Below are positions 36,077 to 39,735 of a DNA stretch of 64,000 nucleotides, piece by piece; positions within the stretch are counted from its first letter, which is position 1; the number at the start of each line of letters is the position of its first letter. Under the pieces are notes generated by a model that made no database searches, was not told where the DNA came from, and was given only the letters and a program-made list of their open reading frames with translations. Made by a program: the position numbers and the translations under genes. Location: assembly GCF_963675165.1 (NCBI RefSeq), contig NC_087390.1, positions 5,031,301 through 5,095,300 on the forward strand, written 5' to 3'. The stretch is from Halichondria panicea. Lineage: Eukaryota > Porifera > Demospongiae > Suberitida > Halichondriidae.

Positions 36077-38626
36077 AGTTACATGTGTGGTAATATTGGG
36101 GCTAGTTGCACCATTTCCAAACGTAATTATCATAGTTGATCTATTTTTCAATTCCATTTCATGGATGTGGCGAAGCTTTCATACAGCTAATAATTTAGTA
36201 AATCACTTCATATGGGGTCGATTGTCTATTCAACTGTTGAATTCCCTCCTCAGTACTGCTCCGCCCACAATCTGGACTGGGACTGTGCCATGGTCAAGTA
36301 TTACGAGGCTCTTAGCCACGCCCAGAGCCTCAACGAACCTTTAACCCCTCAGCTACTCTATAAAATATTCAACCAGATCCAAGCAACCCTCATACCACCA
36401 ACAATACTGCGGGAATGGGCAGAGCAAACCTACCTCACCACAACCGACTACTGGACCTTCAGGAAACAGGTGAGACAAGCGCATTACGTATCTATCTATT
36501 AAGAAGCTACCCCTAGTTTGCGTTAATTTGTATTGTACAGGATTATGTTGCAAGTAATGAACGCATGATCTAATCATCACTCAGTGACGTCATTGTTATT
36601 GCATCCACTGATAACGAGCCAGTGCATATAGTGTCAGTCCCTATAGTGAGTATTGGTCGACAGCACACCATAATTATTTATGAATGGAGCTATACATGTA
36701 GGTGCATTATATACAAGTTTCTCTAGTCTGTACTTATTTTGTGCACTGTACACAAAAGTCATAATTATATGTTTCCTGTTATTTAATTATGCATAAACTT
36801 TCAATGTACATCACTTAGTTGCGTCTTAATTGATGTGATGGAAGTGTGTGATGAGAAATTTGATGTGTATGGCATGGAGCTGGTACATACTAGCATGTCA
36901 TGTGACAGCCCCACCCACTCAGGTGACCAATCAACTATCATTGTGTGGTCTGGTTGAGTTTGTGTTCCACTTGTCTCGAGTGGACCCGGACATACTCCAC
37001 ATCACCTCCAACACTGGACAACTCACTCAGTCCTTCTTCACCTTTCAAATCAACCAAAAAGGTGTGTTGATCTTTACCAAAATGGATATTTGTGCATGTA
37101 CGTATTGGGGTATATTAAAATGCCCCCCTCTCCCTATTGCTTTCTAGTAAAGTATAATGTACGGTCCATGACTTTTTTTTTGTAATCATTATAAGGTTTG
37201 GAGCAATTGTACGTACATATGTGTTGTGCAGCCAAGCGTGTATATACCATGCCCTATTGTTATGCCTCTGTGTGCTCATGTGCAAGTGAAGTATACCGTC
37301 TTGCATCTACAAAAATAATTATTATGGAAATGATTTACATAAATAAAATTTTGGAACGACAAAAGAATTATTGACAGCGGTTGGTTCTTCGTTTGGATAT
37401 TGAAAGCAAAAACACGACATTATCTATCCACAATCGATAGAATAATACTTTGACAGGTCTTGAGCCAATTAAGGTTCTAATATTTTGTTCTTTTTGTTAG
37501 CTCCACCTTAACAATCTACAATGTACCTACATGTAGATGCACAGTACCTATCTATACTCACACCATACTTAAGTCACACATGTACCCACACCACCCCCCT
37601 ACAGGTTGTCTCGACGCCCATCGTCCCGTTCCGTTCCGTCTTACCCCCGGACTGCAGACCCTGATCACTAAACTGGGGCTGACTGGTCCCCTCCAGATGT
37701 CAATGTTGTCCGCCGCCAGGTGCCTAGTCCAACCCAGCGTCAGTCTGGAGAGCATTCTGAGAGCTGTGCTCAGGGACGAGTTCATCTCATGGAGGAAAGT
37801 ACGTATAATTATGTCTCATTTATGTACACTTACTTATTCTAGCGTGTATTATAAATGTATCTCTGTCGTAGTAAACGTAGCCTATGTACCAACCACGGTC
37901 ATCATAGCGTTAATATGATTGACTGATTGTATGATTGTGTATTTATAGTCACACTTATTACTTGCGAGGATTGCTAGGTACTAATTATATCTCCTCCACC
38001 CATACTTACGATGTTAATGTGTTGAGCGGTCTCATAAAGGGTTCAGCATGCATACAATCATAAACGCATAGAGCCTCACTAACACTCAACTTGCCCCCCC
38101 CCACACACACCACCCCTCAGAGAGAACAGGAGAGCCGGAGCAGTGCCCCAGTGAGCAGTGCTGAGATCGAAGACAGTGATGTTGTCAAACTGGTTATGAA
38201 CGGTGTCACTGCCATTATGACAAGGCTACACAGTAAGTGGCTGGAACTTAAGTACATTATCACTTCAGGCTACCCTCCACCATGGCCAGCTGCTTACATT
38301 ACATTACAATGCTACCATACGGAGCTATTGAGAGCTGTAAACATCTCTAGTGAAGAGTATGCCCACACACTTTACTAGATGCCCACAGGCATTCCATTGT
38401 ACAATAATCAATAATGTAAACATGATGTCACACACCCATTATAATTGTTCAATACCTTCTACATGCAGATGTCACACACCCACACATTTACTCCCTCTCT
38501 TATTGTGTCCCTCTAGATGTGGCTGAGCTGGAGGGTGGGGAGTCCAAGGTGACCACACTCATCGGGGCAGCTGCTAGCATAGACAATGTCTGCAGAATGG
38601 ATCCCTCTTGGAACCCATGGATCTAG
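173..38626 (+). CDS. TRRAP: TRRAP/Tra1 ortholog, 3' two-thirds (42 exons, 5' end off-window)
   Basis: Scaffold pseudokinase of SAGA and NuA4/TIP60 histone acetyltransferase complexes; nuclear; it binds activators and recruits acetyltransferase modules (family knowledge). I joined 42 exons by GT-AG signals and frame. Their summed length is 7,380 nt, exactly divisible by three, giving 2,459 residues and one stop (TAG 38624-38626). Order seen: HEAT/TPR solenoid (exons 1-19), FAT (from about exon 20), PI3K-like domain (exons 34-41), FATC (exons 41-42, ending MDPSWNPWI). Recognisable family stretches include LMTFAWPCLLPK, NLKYFTKEM, GIVDQLVWFRENWYEE, RVVAVSPQMRLIEDN and DYWTFRKQ. The kinase-like region lacks the DRHxxN and DFG motifs of active PIKKs, as in known TRRAPs. 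Animal TRRAP is near 3,850 residues, so about a third is missing on the left. Exons are listed in the block entries below. Confidence 0.96.
847..889. repeat. GT/GC alternating purine-pyrimidine tract at a donor
   Basis: A (GT)n run passing into (GCGT)n begins exactly at the donor GT after TRRAP exon 2. Such tracts can bind splicing factors or form Z-DNA (general knowledge). Confidence 0.85.
1152..1226. repeat. (CA)n microsatellite ending in a TRRAP acceptor
   Basis: About 75 bp of CA with a few TA interruptions. The last CACAG is the 3' splice site of the exon at 1227. Confidence 0.92.
1864..1889. repeat. (CA)n microsatellite just upstream of a TRRAP acceptor
   Basis: A CA run that ends 8 bp before the acceptor of the exon at 1898. 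Confidence 0.85.
2705..3370 (-). CDS. LRAT/PLAAT-like papain-fold protein, copy A, intron-nested
   Basis: Single-exon gene of 221 aa, antisense inside the TRRAP intron 2075-9429. A core His sits in YEHYSLFFEC, and a downstream Cys in NNCQHFSNKLAKKLLG resembles the NCEHF box of LRAT/PLAAT (H-rev107) enzymes, which use Cys-His chemistry for lipid acyl transfer or phospholipase action (family knowledge). A Lys-rich stretch follows, then a hydrophobic C-terminal helix (LAWGVAGAAVLGGLAALF) and a charged tail ending QERRRR. This is the membrane-anchor layout of PLAATs. I chose the ATG at 3370 because the paralogues at 4678 and 8552 start equivalently (MATA..., MTSG...). The frame stays open to an upstream Met at 3502. 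Function is inferred from two motifs and topology, so another NlpC/P60-superfamily activity is possible. Confidence 0.72.
   Translation of the reverse strand: MATASGYLTTESCHTCSCSDPATATGFKRTRLSIQRYYDNVENQWNKHDMPPMDSTQKWKVYEFTSYIYEHYSLFFECQSPRYRSSRGFSVWLKIAPREVVIPITTLSDIQTELKQDFQCLGYVTCTAENIMDTGLACLEEFGDYHYRLNNCQHFSNKLAKKLLGKKKEKKPELEPKSKDGWSTGEVLAWGVAGAAVLGGLAALFSTASDDQQEEQERRRR
3380..3566. repeat. 29-bp inverted repeat around the 5' end of LRAT-like copy A
   Basis: Arms 3380-3408 and 3538-3566 (GTGTTGCAAAGA-type ends) are reverse complements with one mismatch, separated by about 130 bp. They bracket the region just upstream of the chosen start at 3370. It may be a small mobile element or an RNA hairpin in the leader. 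Confidence 0.75.
4016..4678 (-). CDS. LRAT/PLAAT-like papain-fold protein, copy B, intron-nested
   Basis: Single-exon gene of 220 aa starting MATAAVEVCAACSSGV. Same layout as its neighbours: N-terminal RRFKPTDDAVRSYY helix, WTVYKLSPPGIFEHYSLFF with the candidate catalytic His, FGDYDEATNNCQHFCSKFAK with the candidate Cys, then a Gly/Ala/Val-rich membrane-type helix (VGVGVGVLGAIGAGLAAVV). The C-terminus is odd: a His/Asp-rich tail (HYHNHSHDDDDDDYYMYDDD) that could chelate metal or be merely low-complexity. Copies A and C end in basic tails instead. Overall identity to copy C is higher than to copy A by eye. Confidence 0.72.
   Translation of the reverse strand: MATAAVEVCAACSSGVTTKARRFKPTDDAVRSYYTQVQTEWAKLTLPGKSEKVQWTVYKLSPPGIFEHYSLFFVCEDKPYNNNGFTFELIVTGEQKYVVTPKTIVRQKKTGTSKLGVISFSARAIIKKGLQCLAEFGDYDEATNNCQHFCSKFAKVLGVEQPWTYSEKIATMVGVGVGVLGAIGAGLAAVVTALGSNKSDHYHNHSHDDDDDDYYMYDDD
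4852..5208. mobile_element. Foldback/MITE-like element with about 77-bp inverted arms
   Basis: Left arm 4854-4930 (GGTTGCACTAGACTGGAAAC...) and right arm 5127-5206 are imperfect reverse complements. The core is about 195 bp and has no coding potential. It lies between LRAT-like copies B and C. Confidence 0.75.
5449..5941. mobile_element. Candidate short-TIR element
   Basis: TACCCTCGC-A-AAAATA at the left (5451-5466) recurs inverted at the right (TTATTTTGCGAGGGTA, 5921-5936). The intervening 490 bp has no gene. Similar CGCGAAAAT-type ends recur at 6.6, 25.0, 45.1 and 48.5 kb, suggesting a dispersed family. Confidence 0.5.
5942..7200. other. Intronic stretch without a recognised gene
   Basis: AT-rich sequence inside the large TRRAP intron. 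Only dispersed-repeat fragments are visible, notably 6540-6790, which resembles 25450-25650 (both end CCCAGTTTT(G/A)ATTTT(C/T)GCGTTAA). Confidence 0.5.
7201..7288 (-). pseudogene. 5' fragment of a fourth LRAT/PLAAT-like gene
   Basis: Reverse-strand reading from ATG 7288 gives MANAAEPCDTCSRGMITTAR then KFIQTDHDL. This matches the first 30 residues of copy B (MATAAVEVCAACSSGV..., RRFKPTDD) and then stops matching. The 5' leader is also conserved (TAGTTTACACTATGGCAA in both). No downstream LRAT core is present before copy C, so this is a truncated duplicate. Confidence 0.75.
7956..8552 (-). CDS. LRAT/PLAAT-like papain-fold protein, copy C, intron-nested
   Basis: Single-exon gene of 198 aa from ATG 8552 (MTSGTSSSGEIITSARGF). 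The frame is open to an upstream Met at 8651, but the downstream start matches the paralogues. Motifs in order: FQLTDQAVIQSYFSEVDTEW, KWTVYKLSPGLWKHFSLLFL (candidate His), KTTIRQKGSGTTKLGVI, FGNYHKITNNCQSFCSKFA (candidate Cys; NCQSF where A and B have NCQHF), and a C-terminal hydrophobic helix (VGLGLVAAGVLGWALY). The change of the second box His to Ser may matter if that His is functional. Confidence 0.7.
   Translation of the reverse strand: MTSGTSSSGEIITSARGFQLTDQAVIQSYFSEVDTEWALKPQLPGITEKVKWTVYKLSPGLWKHFSLLFLCEDTAYRGSPGFTFELVCVVGGQSGNYVTPKTTIRQKGSGTTKLGVIQDSAEAIMNQGLNCLAKFGNYHKITNNCQSFCSKFAGELHISQPWTDGEKVGLGLVAAGVLGWALYSSASGDHQGKQKRRH
8755..9429. other. Intronic stretch with one dispersed repeat
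   Basis: About 8785-8830 carries GTGCTAACCCTCGGCTG followed by AAACCAGAAGAGTG. The same two blocks occur inverted at about 15060-15145. No gene is seen between copy C and the next TRRAP exon. Confidence 0.5.
9430..10168 (+). CDS. TRRAP: TRRAP exons 5-6 of the window
   Basis: Exons 9430-9699 and 10004-10168, phase 0. The first reads DNIKLKYWEECSMLVTCL through LFQLLRVFTTRHVKS to FPQELKGK. The second reads ILQYILIPMFTATFEEGKG, then DELLGGAPDPEHDNDENII and VFINKVINPDKP. Both align without gaps to the middle HEAT region of animal TRRAP. Upstream lies the 7.4 kb intron that hosts the LRAT-like genes. Acceptor 10003 follows a C-run plus (CA)n. Intron 9700-10003 is short and otherwise empty. Confidence 0.93.
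10169..10767. other. Intronic stretch with a dispersed repeat copy
   Basis: About 10490-10620 (ATAACACGACAACCCTTACC... to TTATTACACGC) resembles 48850-48930 directly and 34277-34345 inverted. The sequence 10400-10450 is a small imperfect palindrome. No gene was recognised. Confidence 0.45.
10768..12099 (-). CDS. TRIM-like RING/B-box/coiled-coil protein, intron-nested
   Basis: Single-exon gene of 443 aa, antisense in a TRRAP intron. A RING finger begins at C21 (CSICLDNFKEPKLLPCFHIF then CPTCRYLVP), so ubiquitin E3 ligase activity is likely. B-box 1-like CENCTDKNATKYCRQC and B-box 2 CEKHSDMEARIYCETC then CNDCTIRLHRNHDY follow. A coiled coil covers about residues 205-320 (QLKTKLYKVSNALSIF, RRAELVARLHMLTQQKLEEL). 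There is no filamin, NHL or SPRY domain. Instead the C-terminus is basic, with a repeated KVACH motif, and ends in a Gly/Ala hydrophobic patch (MMIGAFVGAVKGVGHAV). Many animal TRIMs act in innate immunity or protein turnover (family knowledge). The specific target is unknown. The start ATG 12099 is the first Met of the frame. Confidence 0.88.
   Translation of the reverse strand: MAELPKIAEEALKKIDSKLECSICLDNFKEPKLLPCFHIFCKSPCLEKLVVQASKGQSLTCPTCRYLVPLPANGVVGLQTDFHIEHLFEIQESLQKAKNTKCENCTDKNATKYCRQCGMFICDDCTQAHNAWKMNYGHQIVGINKVEANAVGKLAPTKQPSVKCEKHSDMEARIYCETCSELICNDCTIRLHRNHDYNLAREVYQKHKKETFRSVKQLKTKLYKVSNALSIFETRRQEVNDQRDTVEADIHSEIDHLHQLLEKRRAELVARLHMLTQQKLEELAMQRSYVEMTEAKMSSCFEYATAVLDTGTVGEVLKMRTPLLKRIEEITAEFQLDKIHPQTKADIELVTANENLQQACGGFGKVACHSVIPKKVPANRDQQQASPKQRKVACHPKKRHDPGDGRRHAVRIAEPAQIAHQMMIGAFVGAVKGVGHAVEKVFR
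12411..12453. repeat. Short palindromic AGCCTCGAT/ATCGAGGCT element
   Basis: TAGCCTCGAT at the left and ATCGAGGCTA at the right, with 23 bp between. Related hairpins occur near 20.54, 41.87, 55.39-55.44 and 63.87 kb. Confidence 0.6.
12505..12592. repeat. (CA)n microsatellite ending in a TRRAP acceptor
   Basis: About 88 bp of nearly uninterrupted CA. Its terminal CACAG is the acceptor for the exon at 12593, so the usual pyrimidine tract is replaced by the repeat. Confidence 0.95.
12593..17773 (+). CDS. TRRAP: TRRAP exons 7-17 of the window
   Basis: Exons 12593-12840, 13103-13273, 13554-13722, 14024-14247, 14455-14579, 15209-15487, 15748-15928, 16311-16569, 16741-16883, 17100-17313 and 17624-17773. 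Phases are mutually consistent. Landmarks: KLRRLMTFAWPCLLPKQC, YHGHLLLAHIIAKFAIHK, RKLAVDLAEVIIKWEF, NFLIRLACQVND, TCGNTKVVRYVHALL, SPDPKLLKVVTKMVEEWV, ELLAKLEPAFLCGLRCPQ and YVLCSQNWEHCGSYFWVK. Exon 10 (14024-14247) encodes the poorly conserved linker, rich in P, T and A with a KR/KK nuclear-signal-like patch. Exon 17 is a Ser/Thr/Pro-rich linker. (CA)n precedes exon 7 directly and lies upstream of exons 13 and 15. Introns of 300 bp or more here (14580-15208, 15929-16310, 17314-17623) show no further gene. Confidence 0.95.
16659..16719. repeat. (CA)n microsatellite near a TRRAP acceptor
   Basis: A CA run with one TA interruption, about 20 bp before the acceptor of the exon at 16741. A GT-rich stretch follows the preceding donor at 16570. 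Confidence 0.9.
18369..18530 (+). repeat. Left member of a direct repeat flanking the TRAF-like gene
   Basis: TAGTAGTTAGCTCTGCACTA through TTACCCACTATTTGAGTTT is almost the same as 21139-21293. The 2.6 kb between them contains the intact TRAF-like gene. Inverted partial copies occur at 51650-51725 and 60050-60140. Confidence 0.85.
18707..19948 (+). CDS. Membrane-anchored TRAF-like RING/zinc-finger protein, intron-nested
   Basis: Single-exon gene of 413 aa from ATG 18707 (MATSSSQNKAAAIGYECRFL). An upstream in-frame Met at 18614 is possible. A divergent RING-type finger (YLCRQCKHVAREPIIVDCC, CEACVQEMM, CSNC) is followed by TRAF-type zinc fingers (CKWTGQLQQLDEHLSDC, CPNGCGVHFERGDLEDH, CKFNFAGCEAEFIRGQQKDH). 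No MATH/TRAF-C domain follows. Instead there is a transmembrane-type helix (SVYILLISLSVLIITWAI), then a long Lys/Glu-rich coiled coil. A short internal duplication repeats NCQKVPVK-(Y/F)-IP around the end of the first finger. TRAFs couple receptors to NF-kB/JNK signalling (family knowledge). A membrane-tethered version without MATH would need another way to bind receptors. Confidence 0.85.
   Translation: MATSSSQNKAAAIGYECRFLDQVPEEYLCRQCKHVAREPIIVDCCNETMCEACVQEMMEDKKPCSNCQKVPVKYIPNKIKNKILDLNVHCLNCQKVPVKFIPQNKIRSCKWTGQLQQLDEHLSDCEYVDTKCQQCKKSVQKRNMITHLANECPERELVTEVHFVNYQLYILKCPNGCGVHFERGDLEDHINMCSLQKVECKFNFAGCEAEFIRGQQKDHMEQNTQKHLALIATTLRISQEQQQAFDQKLQEQTQMTNKFKKQQITSTTRSLWSVYILLISLSVLIITWAICYEQEENSNCDNIFQTLKKDTEKSIEAMKSKTEKDINALKMETDKRMEVMKIKTENEMTKKINAMQREHEKKIHALIDIQNKKINVKKQKTKHDNEREKTEFADWFMDWIVYLIKIRSPPSYF
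19949..21138. other. Intronic stretch after the TRAF-like gene
   Basis: A 96-codon frame at 20852-21142 is Arg/Lys-rich (MRQKLVCRQKVRIEEEKRIA) but matches no family I recognise and overlaps repeat sequence. The region around 20510-20560 carries the TACCAGGCC...GGCTAGGG hairpin-type repeat. Treat it as non-coding unless transcripts say otherwise. Confidence 0.4.
21139..21293 (+). repeat. Right member of the direct repeat flanking the TRAF-like gene
   Basis: This copy matches 18369-18530 with small indels (for example a GCTAGGCTGAT difference). Both lie in the same orientation inside one TRRAP intron. Confidence 0.85.
21585..24463 (+). CDS. TRRAP: TRRAP exons 18-23 of the window (end of HEAT, start of FAT)
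   Basis: Exons 21585-21821, 22153-22296, 22608-22757, 22994-23152, 23622-23790 and 24213-24463. The frame is continuous. Landmarks: HHVWIDLFPRVWTALSDAQ, SPFMCSGAHLVQMDS, YLGKTHNYWHGSALLLEE, SLSEDDMWAGLWTERAQ, LFEQAQETYEQ, PEYKVWEEHWCRCSKELG and WRRLPKIVSHAHVSLLQ. From about exon 20 the sequence is FAT domain, a TPR-like solenoid that cradles the kinase lobe in PIKKs (family knowledge). Exon 23 is preceded by a (CA)n tract whose last CAG is the acceptor. The 470 bp intron 23153-23621 carries a 26-bp tandem duplication near 23325-23370 and nothing else visible. Confidence 0.95.
24152..24212. repeat. (CA)n microsatellite ending in a TRRAP acceptor
   Basis: A CA run broken by AAAA, ending in the CACAG acceptor of the exon at 24213. 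Confidence 0.92.
24592..25360. mobile_element. TIR element (about 770 bp) with 32-bp inverted ends
   Basis: 24592-24623 (GGCCACAACAAGAGGTAGTT...) and 25329-25360 are perfect reverse complements by eye. The interior has no transposase, so it is non-autonomous. A second TIR element (24985-25197) is nested inside it. Confidence 0.82.
24985..25197. mobile_element. Nested MITE with palindromic CCTTAAGG ends
   Basis: AATACCTTAAGGTGACATAT at the left is repeated inverted at the right (25174-25197). The interior is AT-rich with CGCAAAA motifs. A related right end (ATGTCACCTTAAGGTA) occurs at about 48514-48528. Confidence 0.82.
25925..26690 (-). pseudogene. NHL-repeat pseudogene, 3' part of a TRIM-NHL gene
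   Basis: Reverse-strand reading gives NHL repeats (VTVDKDDNVYVADYGNHRIQ, LYVTDSYNHRIQVL, NLYVSDHTNKCVKVF, DTVYVSENGPHYVSVF, GMAVDHNDSLVVADKGNNRL). The upstream part (GQMVVIEEDGRCVSVFTTKG) is in another frame, so there is one frameshift near 26612. B-boxes, coiled coil and filamin domain are absent. It closely resembles the C-terminus of the intact gene at 27526-29532 and is a truncated tandem copy. Expression as a stand-alone 210-aa NHL protein cannot be excluded. Confidence 0.82.
27015..27395 (-). pseudogene. Second, heavily damaged NHL fragment
   Basis: The plus-strand text follows that of 25940-26290 (TTTCCTTTATCGGCCACTA..., CCTTCTCCCCCGAAAGTTG) with many small insertions and deletions, so no long reverse frame survives. 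This is the middle copy of three NHL blocks in tandem. Confidence 0.8.
27526..29532 (-). CDS. TRIM-NHL-type protein without RING, intron-nested
   Basis: Single-exon gene of 668 aa. B-box 1-like CVSCEKETAATAYCNDC then CDECRTIHN (residues 22-50), B-box 2 CSTHPKQAIKLFCETC then CDECTCADHSNH (about 75-110), coiled coil (about 115-280), filamin/ABP280-type Ig domain (about 285-385, SIGYRPMNRGIHELHVTA, GSPFQVVVP), then NHL repeats to the end (GVTVDTDDNIYVADCGNNRV, AIAFDSANNLYVSD-type, MAVDLNDSLVVADKGNNRLQ). Related animal proteins (TRIM2/3/71) bind RNA or cargo through NHL and ubiquitinate through RING (family knowledge). With no RING here, ligase activity is unlikely unless it pairs with a RING partner. 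Two broken C-terminal copies lie just downstream of it. Confidence 0.9.
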   Translation of the reverse strand: MAENTIVKEVLEKTECALERVCVSCEKETAATAYCNDCKGFICDECRTIHNKVKILKTHSITSLSQEQENLINSNCSTHPKQAIKLFCETCNELLCDECTCADHSNHVCVTIQEVFSKNRIEISKALKPVKESASKADSKLKSIERRQEKITKQSAMLEADIEGEIEQLKCLLDQLKAKRVGELKKLTHETMQTLNEQKIKAETIQKDLYSCEQAVETKMKNMKDVVQAKDITISDIQRTIVEHEKDASQPEIAWNFELKLDEKKSVVQACQQLFEIIETDIICTENSHIQVSEGGLEGATIGKTSTVVFKAQTKKKRSYEGSLELKANLVHVKSRKSQKSCVANLQNGRHSIGYRPMNRGIHELHVTANGDPIKGSPFQVVVPLSPQSFGRPSKVISSFDPNGATVDNRGRMVVIESNGHSVSVLTTEGEKGKGFGTAGSGDGQLHDAFGVTVDTDDNIYVADCGNNRVQKFDSQGVFISKVGTSGSGSLQFSRPVDICFNHHDNHLYVVDSNNHRIQVLSTKLEHKRSIGSKGIKSEQLKNPRCIAFDSANNLYVSDHSNNCVKVFTTEGKFLRSFAQKSHSDKLKHPYGIAIDSNDTVYVSENGPNLYGPHYVSVFKSEGAYITTFGGNGSEQAKFKNIFGMAVDLNDSLVVADKGNNRLQIFSN
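29756..30600 (+). CDS. TRRAP: TRRAP exons 24-26 of the window (FAT domain)
   Basis: Exons 29756-29874, 30052-30160 and 30433-30600. Residues read LSQQIMELQEATTIHSGLQ, KTIFKTWKNRLPNCSDD, LSHWSDIFSWRQLHYKHLV, then HHSASAIIQYARIARKH and SIPSVPVLDCFQKIRQQ. All are diagnostic TRRAP FAT stretches. The block lies between two large repeat- or gene-bearing introns. Exon 24 follows a mixed (CG)(CA) tract. Intron 30161-30432 is empty by eye. Confidence 0.95.
30800..31748. mobile_element. Foldback element with minisatellite inverted arms
   Basis: The outer ends ACGTNTATGGAGGGCC are inverted (30801- and -31747), followed by matching inverted unique blocks (TTTGGGTCAAAAATAAGGGA, TAAACTCATGTCAACACACGG). 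Inside are long arms made of short direct repeats: ACGCGCTCAGGCAAC/ACGCGCTCAGAAG at 30867-31110, and the reverse complement at 31376-31686. A non-repetitive core of about 265 bp sits between. This is the classic plan of foldback transposons. Frames across the arms read as RSGNTRSEDV-type repeats, but they are artefacts of the minisatellite. Confidence 0.85.
31882..38626 (+). CDS. TRRAP: TRRAP exons 27-42 of the window (FAT, pseudokinase, FATC, stop)
   Basis: Exons 31882-32036, 32216-32664, 32840-32940, 33193-33256, 33337-33603, 33828-34038, 34459-34548, 34750-34843, 35063-35170, 35488-35595, 35874-35990, 36254-36469, 36923-37061, 37605-37798, 38121-38232 and 38517-38626. Exons 27-33 finish FAT (SFDDDKGTLAEIVDKYYGG, LARRAQ-like block, LKRWIKILELKTK). 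Exons 34-41 are PI3K-like (CRFLSNFSLATADVEIPGE, RFMPRVEIVQRHNS, RRLYIQGHNGKIYPYLVL). Where active PIKKs carry the catalytic and metal-binding loops, exon 39 reads HLSRVDPDILHITSNTGQL and SFFTFQINQ, with no catalytic Asp or DFG. Exons 41-42 form FATC. Introns 34039-34458, 36470-36922, 37062-37604 and 37799-38120 hold no gene that I can see. Confidence 0.96.
33019..33125. mobile_element. Miniature hAT-type element
   Basis: Ends CAGTGTTTCCCC and GGGGGAAACACTG are inverted; CAGTG-type ends are typical of hAT transposons (family knowledge). Flanks GTTGTTGT and TGTTGTTG could be a shifted 8-bp target duplication. Length is 107 bp, non-coding, in a TRRAP intron. Confidence 0.72.
33308..33336. repeat. 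(CA)n microsatellite ending in a TRRAP acceptor
   Basis: A short CA run whose final ACACAG is the acceptor of the exon at 33337. Confidence 0.88.
35991..36072. repeat. (GT)n microsatellite starting at a TRRAP donor
   Basis: About 80 bp of pure GT that begins exactly at the donor after the exon 35874-35990. Confidence 0.95.
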
Positions 38627-39429
38627 TCAACACTATAGCTAGTACTGATATCACTACTTCTGTTCTATAGGGTTAATTGATTATAATTATGTTGTACACA
38701 TACAGTTTTGGCATTTACTTATACCACTAGAGAACAATTCATTGCCTCTGTTTAATTATGTAATTTTTCTTCACGTTTGAAACGGTTACCGGTCATGTAC
38801 AATGATGTCAACATAATTAATTGTGAAAAACAAACAGCTATATATATAAATTATGAATCATGTGATCAGTCAAGTAAGTCACTATCTGCATGTGTTTAAG
38901 CGAAGCATTTTATCACTGGAACCTGTATAATTATTACGAGTTTGATTATAATGCAAGAAGAAAATCCATTCACTTATGGTATAATTATAGCATCAAAATT
39001 TTTATAATTATTATACCGTATAGCGCAAAATCTTATTCGTGGAATGGGATCTAAAAGCATTTCGATCGTTGCATAATAATTATGTTCGTGGAGACTGTTG
39101 CATGCAGTCATACTTATTGGAAGCCACGCCTTTAATTTTTACACATCTCACATTCATTATCAGGTAACTGAACAATTTTTCAGGGACTTCATTTTCGTGT
39201 AGAATTGCTAACCCCACAAAACAGTGAAATTTAAGCTTGTTGAAAATTTCGCGCTACGATATATAGCAAACAGCTAGTGCTAAAAACAATGTCTCACCTT
39301 GCTCAGTGTGTTCAGGGGCCTCGATCCCTCTTATGACTAGTGGTGAAGGACGGTCGAGAAAAGTCTTCTGCAGCTATAACATAGGGGAAATACAATTATT
39401 TTTGTACATCGATCATATAATTATTTTTT
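38627..39429. other. TRRAP 3' flank, the block that was duplicated twice
   Basis: The 3' UTR and flank are shared with 46810-47280 (for example CAGTTTTGGCATTTACTTATACC; ACAAACAGC; CACTGGAACCTG) and, further along, with 56975-57060. About 39000-39270 is a repeat insertion with CGCAAAATCTT and AATTTCGCGC ends. No gene was recognised apart from the minus-strand mini-exon trace at 39295-39378. Confidence 0.65.
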
Positions 39430-39735
39430 AGCTGGAAAAGCTCGTCTAGAACTCCAAGATACAACATTTCGGATTATATCAAACCAACTGCAGGCTACAC
39501 CAGATCCTCAGACTATCATAGACTAAGCCACATGCAAGTACTCACGTCCAGACATTTCTACTACAATCGTCTCCCAAGATTATGGAATAACCTGCCACCA
39601 CTAGACATTAACCTCACGAGCAGCTCTATCAAAGCAAAATTGAAGAATCTCCTCTGGCAACACTTCCTTAGCAATTTTGATTCTGACGCTCCCTGCACCT
39701 TCCACTTCAAGTGCCCATGCAACAAATGTTGTTAG
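39430..39735 (+). mobile_element. Non-LTR retrotransposon, C-terminal fragment of the ORF2 reverse transcriptase
   Basis: The frame reads SSRTPRYNISDYIKPTAGYT, then SRHFYYNRLPRLWNNLPPLD, SSSIKAKLKNLL and ends NKCC. The R(L)WN-LP core with a following helix KxKLKxLLW is the typical tail of jockey/CR1-type elements. Everything upstream (endonuclease, RT core) is absent, as expected for 5' truncation. Confidence 0.75.
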
